DNA from: Veillonella sp. DNF00869
Lineage (GTDB): Bacteria > Bacillota > Negativicutes > Veillonellales > Veillonellaceae
Direction: 5' to 3'
Assembly: GCF_001553345.1 (NCBI RefSeq)
Contig: NZ_KQ960771.1
Coordinates: forward strand, 87,124 to 151,123
DNA length: 64,000 nt
Shown here: positions 44,687-52,771 of the stretch, one piece after another
Layout of the letters: the number at the start of each line of letters is the position of its first letter
Numbering within the stretch: the first letter of the stretch is position 1
Notes under the pieces: generated by a model
Seen by the model: only the letters and a program-made list of their open reading frames with translations
Told to the model about the DNA's origin: nothing
Databases searched by the model: none
Made by a program: the position numbers and the translations under genes

Positions 44687-45396
44687 GACCTGGTAACCCA
44701 GAATTCATGACACCAGAAGCACGCGAAGCGATTCTACAAGCTGACCGTGTAGTAGGTTACATTACCTATTTAGATTTAATTAAAGACCTTGTAGCAGACA
44801 AAGTAACTGTAGGTACAGGCATGATGCAAGAAGTAGATCGTTGCCAACAAGCAGTGGATTTAGCTGTAGAAGGTTATAAAGTGGTAGTAGTATCTAGCGG
44901 TGACCCTGGTGTATACGGGATGGCTGGACTTGTTATCGAATTGGCTAATAAAGTGGCAGAGGAAAACCGTCCTCCTGTACATATCGTACCAGGTTTAAGC
45001 GCTGTAAACATGGCAGCAGCTGTGTTAGGTGCTCCATTGATGCATGACTTCGCGGTTATCAGCTTGAGCGATTTGATGACACCATGGGACTTAATAAAAA
45101 AACGTGCAGCTCTATGTGCAGAAGGTGATATGGTTATCGCTTTATACAACCCACGCAGTAAAAAACGGGTCACACATTTAGATGAAGTACGTGAACTAGT
45201 ATTGCAACATCGTGACCCTAAAACGCCTGTAGGCATTGTCCAAAAGGCAGGTCGTGTAGGTCAACATATTATCATATCTGACTTAGAGCATTTCCACAAA
45301 GAAGAAATCGATATGCAAACATTAGTTATCATTGGTAACAGCCAAACGTATGTGGAAAATGGTAAAATTATTACGCCGCGAGGATATAAACTGTGA
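44572..45396 (+). CDS. cbiH: Cobalt-precorrin-3 C17-methyltransferase
   Basis: CbiH (CobJ family) methylates C17 with ring contraction. The methyltransferase fold begins at VIGIGPGNPEFMTPEA, near residue 36, followed by VVSSGDPGVYGMAGL and MIALYNPRSKKR-type sequence. The ATG at 44572 has GGAGTAGG before it and adds about 32 low-complexity residues (S, N, G, A rich), encoded inside the end of cbiG. A TTG just before QVIGIG would give the family-length protein but has no good ribosome site. Confidence 0.9.
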   Translation: MRNDSTITSAGAGATAAQNNISENNRSHCTGTLQVIGIGPGNPEFMTPEAREAILQADRVVGYITYLDLIKDLVADKVTVGTGMMQEVDRCQQAVDLAVEGYKVVVVSSGDPGVYGMAGLVIELANKVAEENRPPVHIVPGLSAVNMAAAVLGAPLMHDFAVISLSDLMTPWDLIKKRAALCAEGDMVIALYNPRSKKRVTHLDEVRELVLQHRDPKTPVGIVQKAGRVGQHIIISDLEHFHKEEIDMQTLVIIGNSQTYVENGKIITPRGYKL

Positions 45397-46169
45397 TTTG
45401 GGTCATAGCGGGTACGCTAGATGGCCGTAATTTGGCGGTAGCAGTACAAGAGCATACAGGATTACCTGTGTTGGTGTCTGTGGTTAGCCAATACGGGGCA
45501 CAATTAGCATCCCATCCAGGCATTGAAGTCCATGAAGGACGCTTGAATTTAGAGGAGATGAAAGCTCTCATACAAAATAAAGGCATAACGATGCTCATTG
45601 ATGCGAGCCATCCCTATGCGGCGATTGTGACCGCCACAGCTCGCGAAGCTGCCGCAGATATGGAAATTCCTTTCATTCGATTTGAACGGAAAGAAGTGCC
45701 ATTGCCAGAGTATGATAAATTACATCATGTGAGCAATGAAGAAGAGGCAGCTACTTTAGCAGGTGAACTAGGTAAGGTGGTATATCTTACAACAGGTAGT
45801 AAGACGATGCATGTCTTTGCCAAGTCTGAAGCTTTACAAGATAAAGAAGTATGGACCCGTGTATTACCGACGGCGGAAGTGCTACAAATGATGGAAGATT
45901 TGGGAGTATCTCCTAAATATACCATTGCTATGCAAGGACCATTTTCTTATGACATGAATAAGGTCATGTTCCAAGATACAAAAGCAGAAGTAGTAGTCAT
46001 GAAAAACTCTGGCCTTGTAGGAGGTTCAGACACTAAGTTACAAGCTGCTATCGATTTAGATGTTCATGTCATTGTTATCGATCGCCCAACACCGGCGAAA
46101 GGAGCAGTGACGATTTCAACAGTAGAAGAATTTAAAACCCTATGGGAGGATTACGATGGATTACATTAA
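45393..46169 (+). CDS. cbiJ: Cobalt-precorrin-6A reductase
   Basis: CbiJ reduces cobalt-precorrin-6A with a nicotinamide cofactor. The 258-residue protein begins VIAGTLDGRNLAV and has LIDASHPYAAIVTATAREA, VYLTTGSKTMHVF and MQGPFSYDMNKVMF, typical of CbiJ/CobK. The start is GTG in the GTGA overlap with cbiH. Confidence 0.94.
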   Translation: MIWVIAGTLDGRNLAVAVQEHTGLPVLVSVVSQYGAQLASHPGIEVHEGRLNLEEMKALIQNKGITMLIDASHPYAAIVTATAREAAADMEIPFIRFERKEVPLPEYDKLHHVSNEEEAATLAGELGKVVYLTTGSKTMHVFAKSEALQDKEVWTRVLPTAEVLQMMEDLGVSPKYTIAMQGPFSYDMNKVMFQDTKAEVVVMKNSGLVGGSDTKLQAAIDLDVHVIVIDRPTPAKGAVTISTVEEFKTLWEDYDGLH

Positions 46170-46821
46170 AAACCCTAAAGCAATTGAAGATAAAAGTATG
46201 GAAATTATCTATCCATATGTTAAAGATATGGGATTTACTGAGGACGAAATTCGTGTGGTATCTCGTACCATTCATGCATCTGGTGACGTAGAATATGCAA
46301 AATTATTCCGTACTAGTGAAGGTGCTGTAGCGGCAGGAATTGCAGCTGTTAACAATGGCGCTCATGTTTACACTGACGTAGAAATGGTGCGTACAGGTAT
46401 TTCTAAACCAGCATTGAAACTTCATAACAGTGAAGCACATTGCTTAATTCGTGACGAAAAAGTGGCTGAAATGGCAAAAGAATTAGGCGTAACACGCTCT
46501 ATTGCTGCGATGCGTACATTCGGTAAACAGTTAGAAGGCCAAATCGTGGCAATTGGTAATGCACCAACTGCTTTATACGAAGTATTGCGTCTTGCCTTAG
46601 AAGAAGGTATTCGTCCTGCTTTAATCATCGGGATTCCAGTAGGCTTCGTAGGTGCTGCAGAATCTAAAGATTATTTGGCAGAAGTATCTCCAGTTCCTTA
46701 CATTACAATTCAAGGTAACAAAGGTGGTAGCTCCATTGCTGCATCCGTTGTTAACGCATTGTTCTACACAGATGTAAAACGTAACGACATGTTATTTGTT
46801 GAAGGAAAAGAAAAGAAATAA
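46156..46821 (+). CDS. cbiC: Cobalt-precorrin-8 methylmutase
   Basis: CbiC moves the C11 methyl group to C12, giving cobyrinate. The 221-residue protein has the catalytic His40 in RTIHASGDVEYA, AHVYTDVEMVRTGI and AIGNAPTALYEVLRL. It overlaps cbiJ by 14 bases and touches the permease gene in TAATGA, so the ABC genes that follow are part of the same transcript. Confidence 0.96.
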   Translation: MDYIKNPKAIEDKSMEIIYPYVKDMGFTEDEIRVVSRTIHASGDVEYAKLFRTSEGAVAAGIAAVNNGAHVYTDVEMVRTGISKPALKLHNSEAHCLIRDEKVAEMAKELGVTRSIAAMRTFGKQLEGQIVAIGNAPTALYEVLRLALEEGIRPALIIGIPVGFVGAAESKDYLAEVSPVPYITIQGNKGGSSIAASVVNALFYTDVKRNDMLFVEGKEKK

Positions 46822-47819
46822 TGAATAGAACGAGTCAAACACGCAATGCATGGCGTATGTTTCTCGTTCTAGTGTTTGGGGCAGCAGCGATTGCTGCCCT
46901 CATCTTATCATTAGTATTTGGGTCCGCCCAGACTACATTGGCTCAAATATGGCATACATTGTGGTCTCCCACTTTATCTGATACAAATTCACTAGTCATA
47001 TGGAACATTCGCTTTCCCAGAAATATAGTCGCGGCCCTAGTAGGCTCGAATCTAGCTGTAGCAGGTGCTATCTTACAAGCAGTTATGAAAAATCCATTAG
47101 CAGATCCGCAAATCGTAGGGGTTTCCTCAGGTGCAGGATTAGCTGGTGTCATAGTATTAATTTTATTTCCTTACCTAGAATATGCGGTGCCATTCATCGC
47201 CTTTATTGGCGCTTTGACAGCGGCCATACTTGTGTATGCCTTGGCCTGGAAACAGGGTATACGTCCAAGTCGTATTATCTTGGCTGGGGTAGCCGTAGCA
47301 GCATTCTTAGGGTCCATGATATCTGCCCTTCTCGTATTCTATGGAGATCGAGTGCAAGGGGCTCTACTATGGATGGTTGGCGGTCTAGCCGCTCGTAGTT
47401 GGCCGCAAGTGTATGTCTTAATTCCGTATACAATAGGGGGTTTGTTATTTGCCTTCTTAGGGGCAAAACGATTGACCATACTCAGCTTAGGTGATGAAAC
47501 AGCACGCAGTTTAGGCTTAACCGTTGAAAAAACAAGGTTTATGATGACTGCTGTGGCAGCATTATTAGCAGCCAGTGCCGTATCAGTAGCGGGCTTGATT
47601 GGCTTCGTAGGATTGATTATTCCGCACATTGCACGCATGATGCTAGGTACAGATTATCGCTTCTTATTGCCAGGATCTGCCTTCTTAGGAGCGTTTGTAC
47701 TCGTTATCAGCGATACAGTGGGACGTACGCTGTTTAGTCCTATTGAAATTCCAGTGGGTATCATTATGGCATTCTTCGGCGCTCCATTCTTCTTGTATTT
47801 ATTGAGGAGGGATGACTAA
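46821..47819 (+). CDS. FecCD/BtuC-type ABC transporter permease
   Basis: The 332-residue protein has about nine to ten hydrophobic helices and the family sequences WNIRFPRNIVAALVGSNLAVAGAILQ, in part, and LIGFVGLIIPHIARMMLGTDYR. It should form the inner-membrane channel of an importer for vitamin B12, heme or an iron chelate. Being co-transcribed with cbiC favours a corrinoid or cobalt-related substrate. The ATPase follows with a one-base overlap; a matching lipoprotein gene lies 2.2 kb downstream on the other strand. Confidence 0.92.
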   Translation: MNRTSQTRNAWRMFLVLVFGAAAIAALILSLVFGSAQTTLAQIWHTLWSPTLSDTNSLVIWNIRFPRNIVAALVGSNLAVAGAILQAVMKNPLADPQIVGVSSGAGLAGVIVLILFPYLEYAVPFIAFIGALTAAILVYALAWKQGIRPSRIILAGVAVAAFLGSMISALLVFYGDRVQGALLWMVGGLAARSWPQVYVLIPYTIGGLLFAFLGAKRLTILSLGDETARSLGLTVEKTRFMMTAVAALLAASAVSVAGLIGFVGLIIPHIARMMLGTDYRFLLPGSAFLGAFVLVISDTVGRTLFSPIEIPVGIIMAFFGAPFFLYLLRRDD

Positions 47820-48592
47820 TGAAACCAGTAATTTCTGTGAAAGATTGTTGTGTCTCCTTCGGTGAAAAAGAAGTCTTAAAAGGCATCGATTGGACTGTGT
47901 ACGAAGGTGAAATCGCTACCTTAATCGGTCCTAATGGTTGTGGTAAAAGTACCTTATTACATGCCATTACTAGTGCTATTAAAAGTGCGGGAACCATCCA
48001 AATTGCTGGGAAAGCGGCAACGGAGTATTCTAATAAAGAATTAGCTAGATATATGGCATTCTTACCACAAGTACCATCTATCCCAAAAGATATGTTAGTA
48101 GAAGAACTCGTCAACTGTGGTCGATTCCCTTACCAATCCTGGTGGAAGCAACAAGGAGCTCATGATAAAGAAGTAGTAGATGCTGCCTTAGAGGCCACGC
48201 AAGTGAGTCATTTGCGGAATCAACTAGTATCTTCCTTGTCTGGTGGAGAACGGCAACGTGTATGGATTGCCATGGCATTAGCTCAAGAACCAAAAGTGTT
48301 AATCTTGGATGAGCCTACCACGTATTTAGATATTAACCACCAATTGGAGATTATGGAGTTATTACAGGACCTAAATCGCTGTGAAGGGTTAACAGTTGTC
48401 ATGGTTCTTCATGAATTGAACCAAACTGCACAATATTCCCATCGGGTTGGTGTACTTTATCAAGGACAGATTTTGGCCGATGGATCACCCAAAGATGTGA
48501 TGACAGAAGAATTACTAGAAAAAGTATTTGCTGTTAGAACCGATGTAGAAGTAGGGGAGTTTCCTTATATACGCATACAGGGGCTATTGTAG
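47819..48592 (+). CDS. FecE/BtuD-type ABC transporter ATPase
   Basis: The 257-residue ATPase has Walker A GPNGCGKST (residues 37-45), signature LSGGERQRVW near 140, Walker B VLILDEPTTYLD near 160 and the switch histidine in MVLHELNQTA. It pairs with the preceding permease. The cbi-ABC operon ends about 50 bases later at a terminator. Confidence 0.94.
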   Translation: MKPVISVKDCCVSFGEKEVLKGIDWTVYEGEIATLIGPNGCGKSTLLHAITSAIKSAGTIQIAGKAATEYSNKELARYMAFLPQVPSIPKDMLVEELVNCGRFPYQSWWKQQGAHDKEVVDAALEATQVSHLRNQLVSSLSGGERQRVWIAMALAQEPKVLILDEPTTYLDINHQLEIMELLQDLNRCEGLTVVMVLHELNQTAQYSHRVGVLYQGQILADGSPKDVMTEELLEKVFAVRTDVEVGEFPYIRIQGLL

Positions 48593-48636
48593 TACTTGAG
48601 CAAAACTTAACAAGAGATCTATAACTCCTTTATATT

Positions 48637-48672
48637 GGCATAGTCATAACCATGGGCTATGCCGATTTTTTT
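48637..48672 (+). terminator. Terminator closing the cbi-ABC operon
   Basis: GGCATAG (48637-48643) pairs with CTATGCC (48657-48663) around a 13-base loop, followed by GATTTTTTT. Confidence 0.85.
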
Positions 48673-48838
48673 GAGTTGGGATATGTACTGATGGTGTTAG
48701 TATATAAATCAATAATTGTATGATACAATAACGTTATAAATTAAAACTCTTAAAATAAGTAATCTATGTGTTATTTAGAGTTATCTAATATTTAGATGAT
48801 TGTAAACACCACATAGAACTAGAAAGGAGAAATAAGTT

Positions 48839-49690
48839 TTGTCAAAGATTAAAAAAGAAATGATTGAAGTAAAAGGATTTGAAATACAAATTTACACAGA
48901 AGATTTTAAAAATGATTATATTAGTCTTACAGATATCGCAAGATATAAAAACAAAGAAGAACCTAATGTTGTTGTTGCAAATTGGATGAGAAACTTTAAT
49001 ACCATCGAATATTTAGGAATTTGGGAGAAGTTAAATAATCCAGAATTTAACCCCCTCGAATTCGAGGGGTTTTTAAAAGAAGCAGGTAGCAATGCCTTTA
49101 CATTATCTCCACAGAAATGGGCAACGACTACAAATGCCAAAGGCTTATTTGTAAAAGTTGGTAGAGGTGGTGGTACGTTCGCACATAAAGATATTGCTTT
49201 TAAATTCGCTTCTTGGATTTCAGCTGAATTTGAACTTTATATCATTAAAGATTACCAAAGACTAAAAGAAGATGAAACTTCAAAATTATCACTCACTTGG
49301 AATTTACATCGTGAAATATCAAAAATAAACTATAAAATTCATACTGATGCTATTCAAACATATTTACTAAATGATTTAACGGACAGTCAGTTAGGTTTTA
49401 AATATGCAAGTGAAGCAGATATGTTAAATGTTTCCTTATTTGATAAAACGGCTAAACAGTGGCGAGATGAAAATAAAAACTTAAAAGGTAATATGAGAGA
49501 TTATGCAAGTTTAAATGAATTATTAGTTTTAGCCAATATGGAAAGCTACAATGCAATTCTCATTGAGAAAGGTTTAGAACAAAAAGAAAGAATGATAGAA
49601 CTAAGAAAGCTTGCAAGAAATCAAATGTTATCACTTGAAAAATTAAATAATACAGGAATAAAAAGATTAGGAAATAAGTCAAAGAAGTAG
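48839..49690 (+). CDS. KilA-N domain protein
   Basis: The 283-residue protein starts with a KilA-N DNA-binding domain (ISLTDIARYKN, NWMRNFNTIEYLGIWEKLNNPEF, in parts; FTLSPQKWATTTNAKGL; HKDIAFKFASWISAEFELYIIKDYQRL). A helical C-terminal half ends in lysines. KilA-N proteins come from phages and mobile elements and are also found alone in bacterial genomes. The gene is more AT-rich than its neighbours, starts with TTG after AGGAG, and separates the ABC permease/ATPase from its binding protein, which suggests insertion by transfer. Confidence 0.9.
   Translation: MSKIKKEMIEVKGFEIQIYTEDFKNDYISLTDIARYKNKEEPNVVVANWMRNFNTIEYLGIWEKLNNPEFNPLEFEGFLKEAGSNAFTLSPQKWATTTNAKGLFVKVGRGGGTFAHKDIAFKFASWISAEFELYIIKDYQRLKEDETSKLSLTWNLHREISKINYKIHTDAIQTYLLNDLTDSQLGFKYASEADMLNVSLFDKTAKQWRDENKNLKGNMRDYASLNELLVLANMESYNAILIEKGLEQKERMIELRKLARNQMLSLEKLNNTGIKRLGNKSKK
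49052..49074 (+). other. Perfect 18-bp palindrome plus T-run inside the KilA-N gene
   Basis: CCCCTCGAATTCGAGGGG (49052-49069) is exactly self-complementary and followed by TTTTT, the shape of an intrinsic terminator within codons for NPLEFEGFL. The peptide still fits the KilA-N family, so the palindrome arises from codon choice rather than insertion. Confidence 0.75.
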
Positions 49691-50003
49691 AGATGTATAT
49701 TGTGAGGTAGGCATTAGAGATTTTCTTCTAGGATCGATTCGTTCTTTGGAATATTGCTCATGAATCACTTTGTAGATATGGCAGTGCAAGGATATGGTTG
49801 GATTGGTGCTACGTAAGTAGTCAATTGTTTGTAAAGCGTGATTATAAAGTAGAAATAATCTTACATTGCAAGTAGAAGACGAAATAGGAAGTTTGAAGTA
49901 ACATATAGGTACGAAATAAATTCAGAAGAGATTAAAACGAGAAGTAAGTTAACTGCTTACAATTTGTAATCAGTTGAGAATGAAAGTAACAAGATAGCAA
50001 ATT
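49691..50003. other. Gene-free stretch after the KilA-N gene
   Basis: About 310 AT-rich bases. A stop-free frame of about 45 codons near 49735-49875 lacks a start and family resemblance, so it may be debris of the same inserted element or chance. No terminator is evident directly after the KilA-N gene. Confidence 0.35.
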
Positions 50004-50055
50004 AAAATGCATGCTATACAGTATATAGGTTGCTATATACGTTAGCATGCATTTT
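50004..50055 (-). terminator. Terminator of the binding-protein gene
   Basis: On the minus strand AAAATGCATGCTA and TAGCATGCATTTT pair, with an inner GTATATAG/CTATATAC stem, followed by AATTT. It begins a few bases after the lipoprotein gene's stop codon. Confidence 0.85.
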
Positions 50056-50060
50056 ATCGT

Positions 50061-51005
50061 TTATAATTGCTCTTTCACACCATAAATGATCTTAACTAAT
50101 TCAGCCATAGCTTCTGGTGTTTCTAGTCCAGGGTTCAATAAGAACCATTGGGATGGTAAGAAGATGACTTTGTTATGTTTCACAGCTTGTAATTGATTCC
50201 AAGCTGGGTTACTAGTCATTTCTTTGGCAAAGGTTGCATTGATTTCATCCTTTTTACCCATGGTAACAACAAGGATGATATCAGGGTTGTCTACTGTTAA
50301 TGTTTCTAAGGAATAAGGCACTGTTTTAGAAGTCACATTATCTTTTAAATGTTGTTCGACAACATTGGTAATGCCTAATTCACGAATCATAGACGCTGTG
50401 ATTGCTAGTGGTGTTTCTGCTGTTACCGATTTACCAGTAGCTCGCAATACAGCGACTTTGACAGGTTTGTCTTTTGGAATCGAGGCTTTCACTGTATCGA
50501 TTTTTTTATTGTAATCTTCGATGACAGATTTGGCCTTATCTTCTGTATGGAAAATATTGCCCAATAATGTTAATAGTGGAATGTTATCATTGATGCCATC
50601 GTAATTAATTAGAATAGATGGAATATTATTGCTATCTAGCTGCCCTTTAAATTTTTCATGTTGGCTAGGTAAACCTAATACTAAATCAGGATGTAGACCA
50701 ACTAATTGTTCCATATTAGGATTGGCTGTATGTCCTATGCTTGGTAATGATTCAATTTCACTAGGTAATTTTTCATTACTTTCAACACGAGCGATGGCTT
50801 TGCCACCTACAGCATAGATCATTTTGGAAATCGAATTAGATAAAGCTACTACCTTGGATGGGTTAGTAGGAATTGTGTAGGACTGATCTTGGTAAGATAC
50901 AGTACGAGTTGTTTCTGTTGTAGTAGGACCTGTTTTCGTACATCCACCTAGTAAAAGAGAAGTGGAGAGTAGAACAGCACTACAAATTTTTAAATATGTT
51001 TTCAT
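50061..51005 (-). CDS. ABC transporter lipoprotein binding protein (FecB/BtuF type)
   Basis: The 314-residue protein has a lipoprotein signal peptide with lipobox LLGGC and the lipidated Cys22. A periplasmic-binding domain of the iron-siderophore/B12 class follows: VVALSNSISKMIYAVGGKAIAR, in part; MEQLVGLHPDLVLGLPS; ILVVTMGKKDEI; LNPGLETPEAM. It is the natural partner of the permease and ATPase on the plus strand. It lies 74 bases after the exported CbiK on the same transcript, linking the chelatase with the importer. Confidence 0.92.
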   Translation of the reverse strand: MKTYLKICSAVLLSTSLLLGGCTKTGPTTTETTRTVSYQDQSYTIPTNPSKVVALSNSISKMIYAVGGKAIARVESNEKLPSEIESLPSIGHTANPNMEQLVGLHPDLVLGLPSQHEKFKGQLDSNNIPSILINYDGINDNIPLLTLLGNIFHTEDKAKSVIEDYNKKIDTVKASIPKDKPVKVAVLRATGKSVTAETPLAITASMIRELGITNVVEQHLKDNVTSKTVPYSLETLTVDNPDIILVVTMGKKDEINATFAKEMTSNPAWNQLQAVKHNKVIFLPSQWFLLNPGLETPEAMAELVKIIYGVKEQL

Positions 51006-51025
51006 GGGTCTTAACTTTCAAATAA

Positions 51026-51046
51026 GGGGATACGAATCGTATCCCC
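51026..51046 (-). promoter_or_regulatory. Intercistronic hairpin between cbiK and the binding-protein gene
   Basis: GGGGATACG and CGTATCCCC form a 9-bp stem with a 3-base loop. On the minus strand it is followed by TTATTTG, too few T for a strong terminator. It may be a partial terminator or an mRNA-stability element separating the levels of the two products. Confidence 0.55.
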
Positions 51047-51079
51047 CTAAATTTTAATACTATACTATTGTGATTGCGA

Positions 51080-52075
51080 TTATTTTACTAATGCATCATA
51101 TGCTTCAGAAGCACGTTCAGCAAAGATATCACGGATTTGTTGGTTTTCACCAGCACCATGGATGTAAGTATCTACAGTGAAGCCTTCTTTCATAAGGATG
51201 CTTTTGTGTGAATCAGGTTCGTCACCAGCCATGTCGTTGTTTGCATGGTCACCAGCCACCATCATTAATGGCATTAATGTAACGTGTTTGATACCTTTTT
51301 CTTTTAATTGAGGGATTACTGTTTCAAGGTTTGGCCATCCTTCAACTGTGTAAAGGTATGTATTTTGGAATCCCATGGAATCGATACGATCTTGGATTAC
51401 TGCATAGTACGCATTAGATGGATCTGGAGTACCATGAGCCATGATCAATACAGCAGAATCTTTTGTTTGGATCATAGGGAATTGGGAAGAGTATGCTTTT
51501 AATGCTTGTTCAATATCATCGCGTTGTTCTTCTTGTCCCATCCAGTACATTAAAGGTAAACCTAATGTCATTTTTTTGAAATCTTGTTTATGATGGTTGA
51601 ATACAGCGCCAGCATAGTTATATTCCATACCTGGAATCATATTTAATGTTGTTAAAGCAACACGAGTGTATCCATCAGCTTTTAATTGGTCTAATGCTTC
51701 TTCTGGAGTAGGGTATGTAATACCTTCATGGGCTTTAATGCGATCAATGATAATATGGGATGTGAAAGCAGTGACTACTTTTACATTTGGATGTTGTGCT
51801 TTGATTTCATTGATAGTAGCATCAATTGTTTTTGCACGAGTATCTTTGAAAGTAGTGCCAAAGGACATAACTACGATAGCATCTTTGTTCATAGCATTTT
51901 TCATCATTGGATTTTCGTATGTACGAACACCAATGGAAGCTGCTTCTTGTAATGCTGGAGTTGCGTCTTTTACTTCAGCATTTAACATGTACGCCGCGTC
52001 AGTAGATTGAGATACGCCGAAAGCTGCAGTTACTGCTAATGCCGCAATCATAGCGCTTTTAGAAAAGAACTTCAT
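51080..52075 (-). CDS. cbiK: Exported CbiK-type sirohydrochlorin cobaltochelatase
   Basis: CbiK inserts Co2+ into sirohydrochlorin and is normally cytoplasmic. This 331-residue protein starts with a clear Sec signal peptide (MKFFSKSAMIAALAVTAAFG, cleavage near residue 28), so it should be periplasmic. The chelatase core follows, with VVMSFGTTFKDTRAKTI, the metal-site histidines His214 (MAHGTPDPS) and His277 (VAGDHANND), and MPLMMVAGD. A periplasmic CbiK that binds heme is known in Desulfovibrio vulgaris. The gene has a consensus promoter and precedes the lipoprotein gene. Confidence 0.93.
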   Translation of the reverse strand: MKFFSKSAMIAALAVTAAFGVSQSTDAAYMLNAEVKDATPALQEAASIGVRTYENPMMKNAMNKDAIVVMSFGTTFKDTRAKTIDATINEIKAQHPNVKVVTAFTSHIIIDRIKAHEGITYPTPEEALDQLKADGYTRVALTTLNMIPGMEYNYAGAVFNHHKQDFKKMTLGLPLMYWMGQEEQRDDIEQALKAYSSQFPMIQTKDSAVLIMAHGTPDPSNAYYAVIQDRIDSMGFQNTYLYTVEGWPNLETVIPQLKEKGIKHVTLMPLMMVAGDHANNDMAGDEPDSHKSILMKEGFTVDTYIHGAGENQQIRDIFAERASEAYDALVK

Positions 52076-52150
52076 AATAATTCTCCTTACCTAAAACTAG
52101 AATATACCCAAAAGCATGAATACTTATTTTCCCTATTCATACTTACTATT

Positions 52151-52179
52151 ATTATAATCTCAACTGTGATAAGTGTCAA
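52151..52179 (-). promoter_or_regulatory. Consensus promoter of the cbiK transcript
   Basis: On the minus strand TTGACA (52179-52174) and TATAAT (52156-52151) are both perfect and spaced by 17 bases. The leader of about 70 bases contains a hairpin (AAGTATGAATA/TATTCATGCTT). No B12-riboswitch sequence is visible in it. Confidence 0.85.
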
Positions 52180-52475
52180 TGAAATATAAACATATAATCA
52201 TGAAAGTTAGATATAATCAAATAAAATATCTTAGTACTTGGGATATCAATGAGTTTCAACAAAAATTAAGGGATACAAACAGGCCATTCACTCTCTATTT
52301 ACACAGTAAACTACTATGATTTTATTGACTTAAAAAAATCACTGTGATAGACTTAACAAATTATAAAATTATCAAGAGCAATAAGAAGTCTAGAAGGTTT
52401 ACAACAAGACGTACAAGCCTTAAAGGCATTGTTGAAATAATACAATAGAACAGGAATAATACTTATACCGTCAAA

Positions 52476-52511
52476 GGCTATAGACTGATAGAATCGGCTA
52501 TAGCCTTTTTT
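52476..52511 (+). terminator. Orphan terminator
   Basis: GGCTATAG (52476-52483) and CTATAGCC (52498-52505) form a stem followed by TTTTTT. No intact plus-strand gene lies before it, only the short open remnant ending at 52440, consistent with gene loss here. Confidence 0.75.
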
Positions 52512-52602
52512 GCCCTATATATAAGGAGTGCAATACATAAGATATTTGCCTAATAAATGAGAATAAATTTCTTATTTATTAGGCATTTGTCAAATGTTCA
52601 TT

Positions 52603-52628
52603 AATGATAAATGATAACGATTAATAAA
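52603..52628 (+). promoter_or_regulatory. Fur-like box upstream of the first TonB-dependent receptor
   Basis: AATGATAAATGATAACGATT followed by AATAA matches most positions of the Fur consensus built of GATAAT-like hexamers. It lies about 145 bases before the receptor start, which fits iron-repressed expression. The exact promoter is not clear. No comparable box is visible before the second receptor. Confidence 0.55.
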
Positions 52629-52771
52629 TTAATAACCTTTTTGGGCTAATTTATAACGTTTCGGAGTAGAATCATGTATTGAATTACGGTAGAATTTATA
52701 GAAAATGATATTTCATGTCATTTGTGTTATTTGTTTTATTGTGTTATGTTATAAAGTAGGAGTAGATTGCA

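Larger units (their letters stand above)
52180..52771. other. Non-coding region upstream of the first receptor gene
   Basis: From left to right this holds a 28-codon frame without a start ending at 52440 (...SLEGLQQDVQALKALLK, possibly the tail of a lost gene), a terminator at 52476-52511, an inverted repeat GCCTAATAAAT...ATTTATTAGGC near 52549-52584, a Fur-like box at 52603-52628 and a TATAAA near 52750. No intact gene is visible. Confidence 0.5.

Noticed and set aside
49735-49878. Small gene after the KilA-N gene
   Set aside because: The frame has no start codon or ribosome site and no family resemblance.
52076-52180. Cobalamin riboswitch in the cbiK leader
   Set aside because: The leader is only about 70 bases with one small hairpin, far below riboswitch size.
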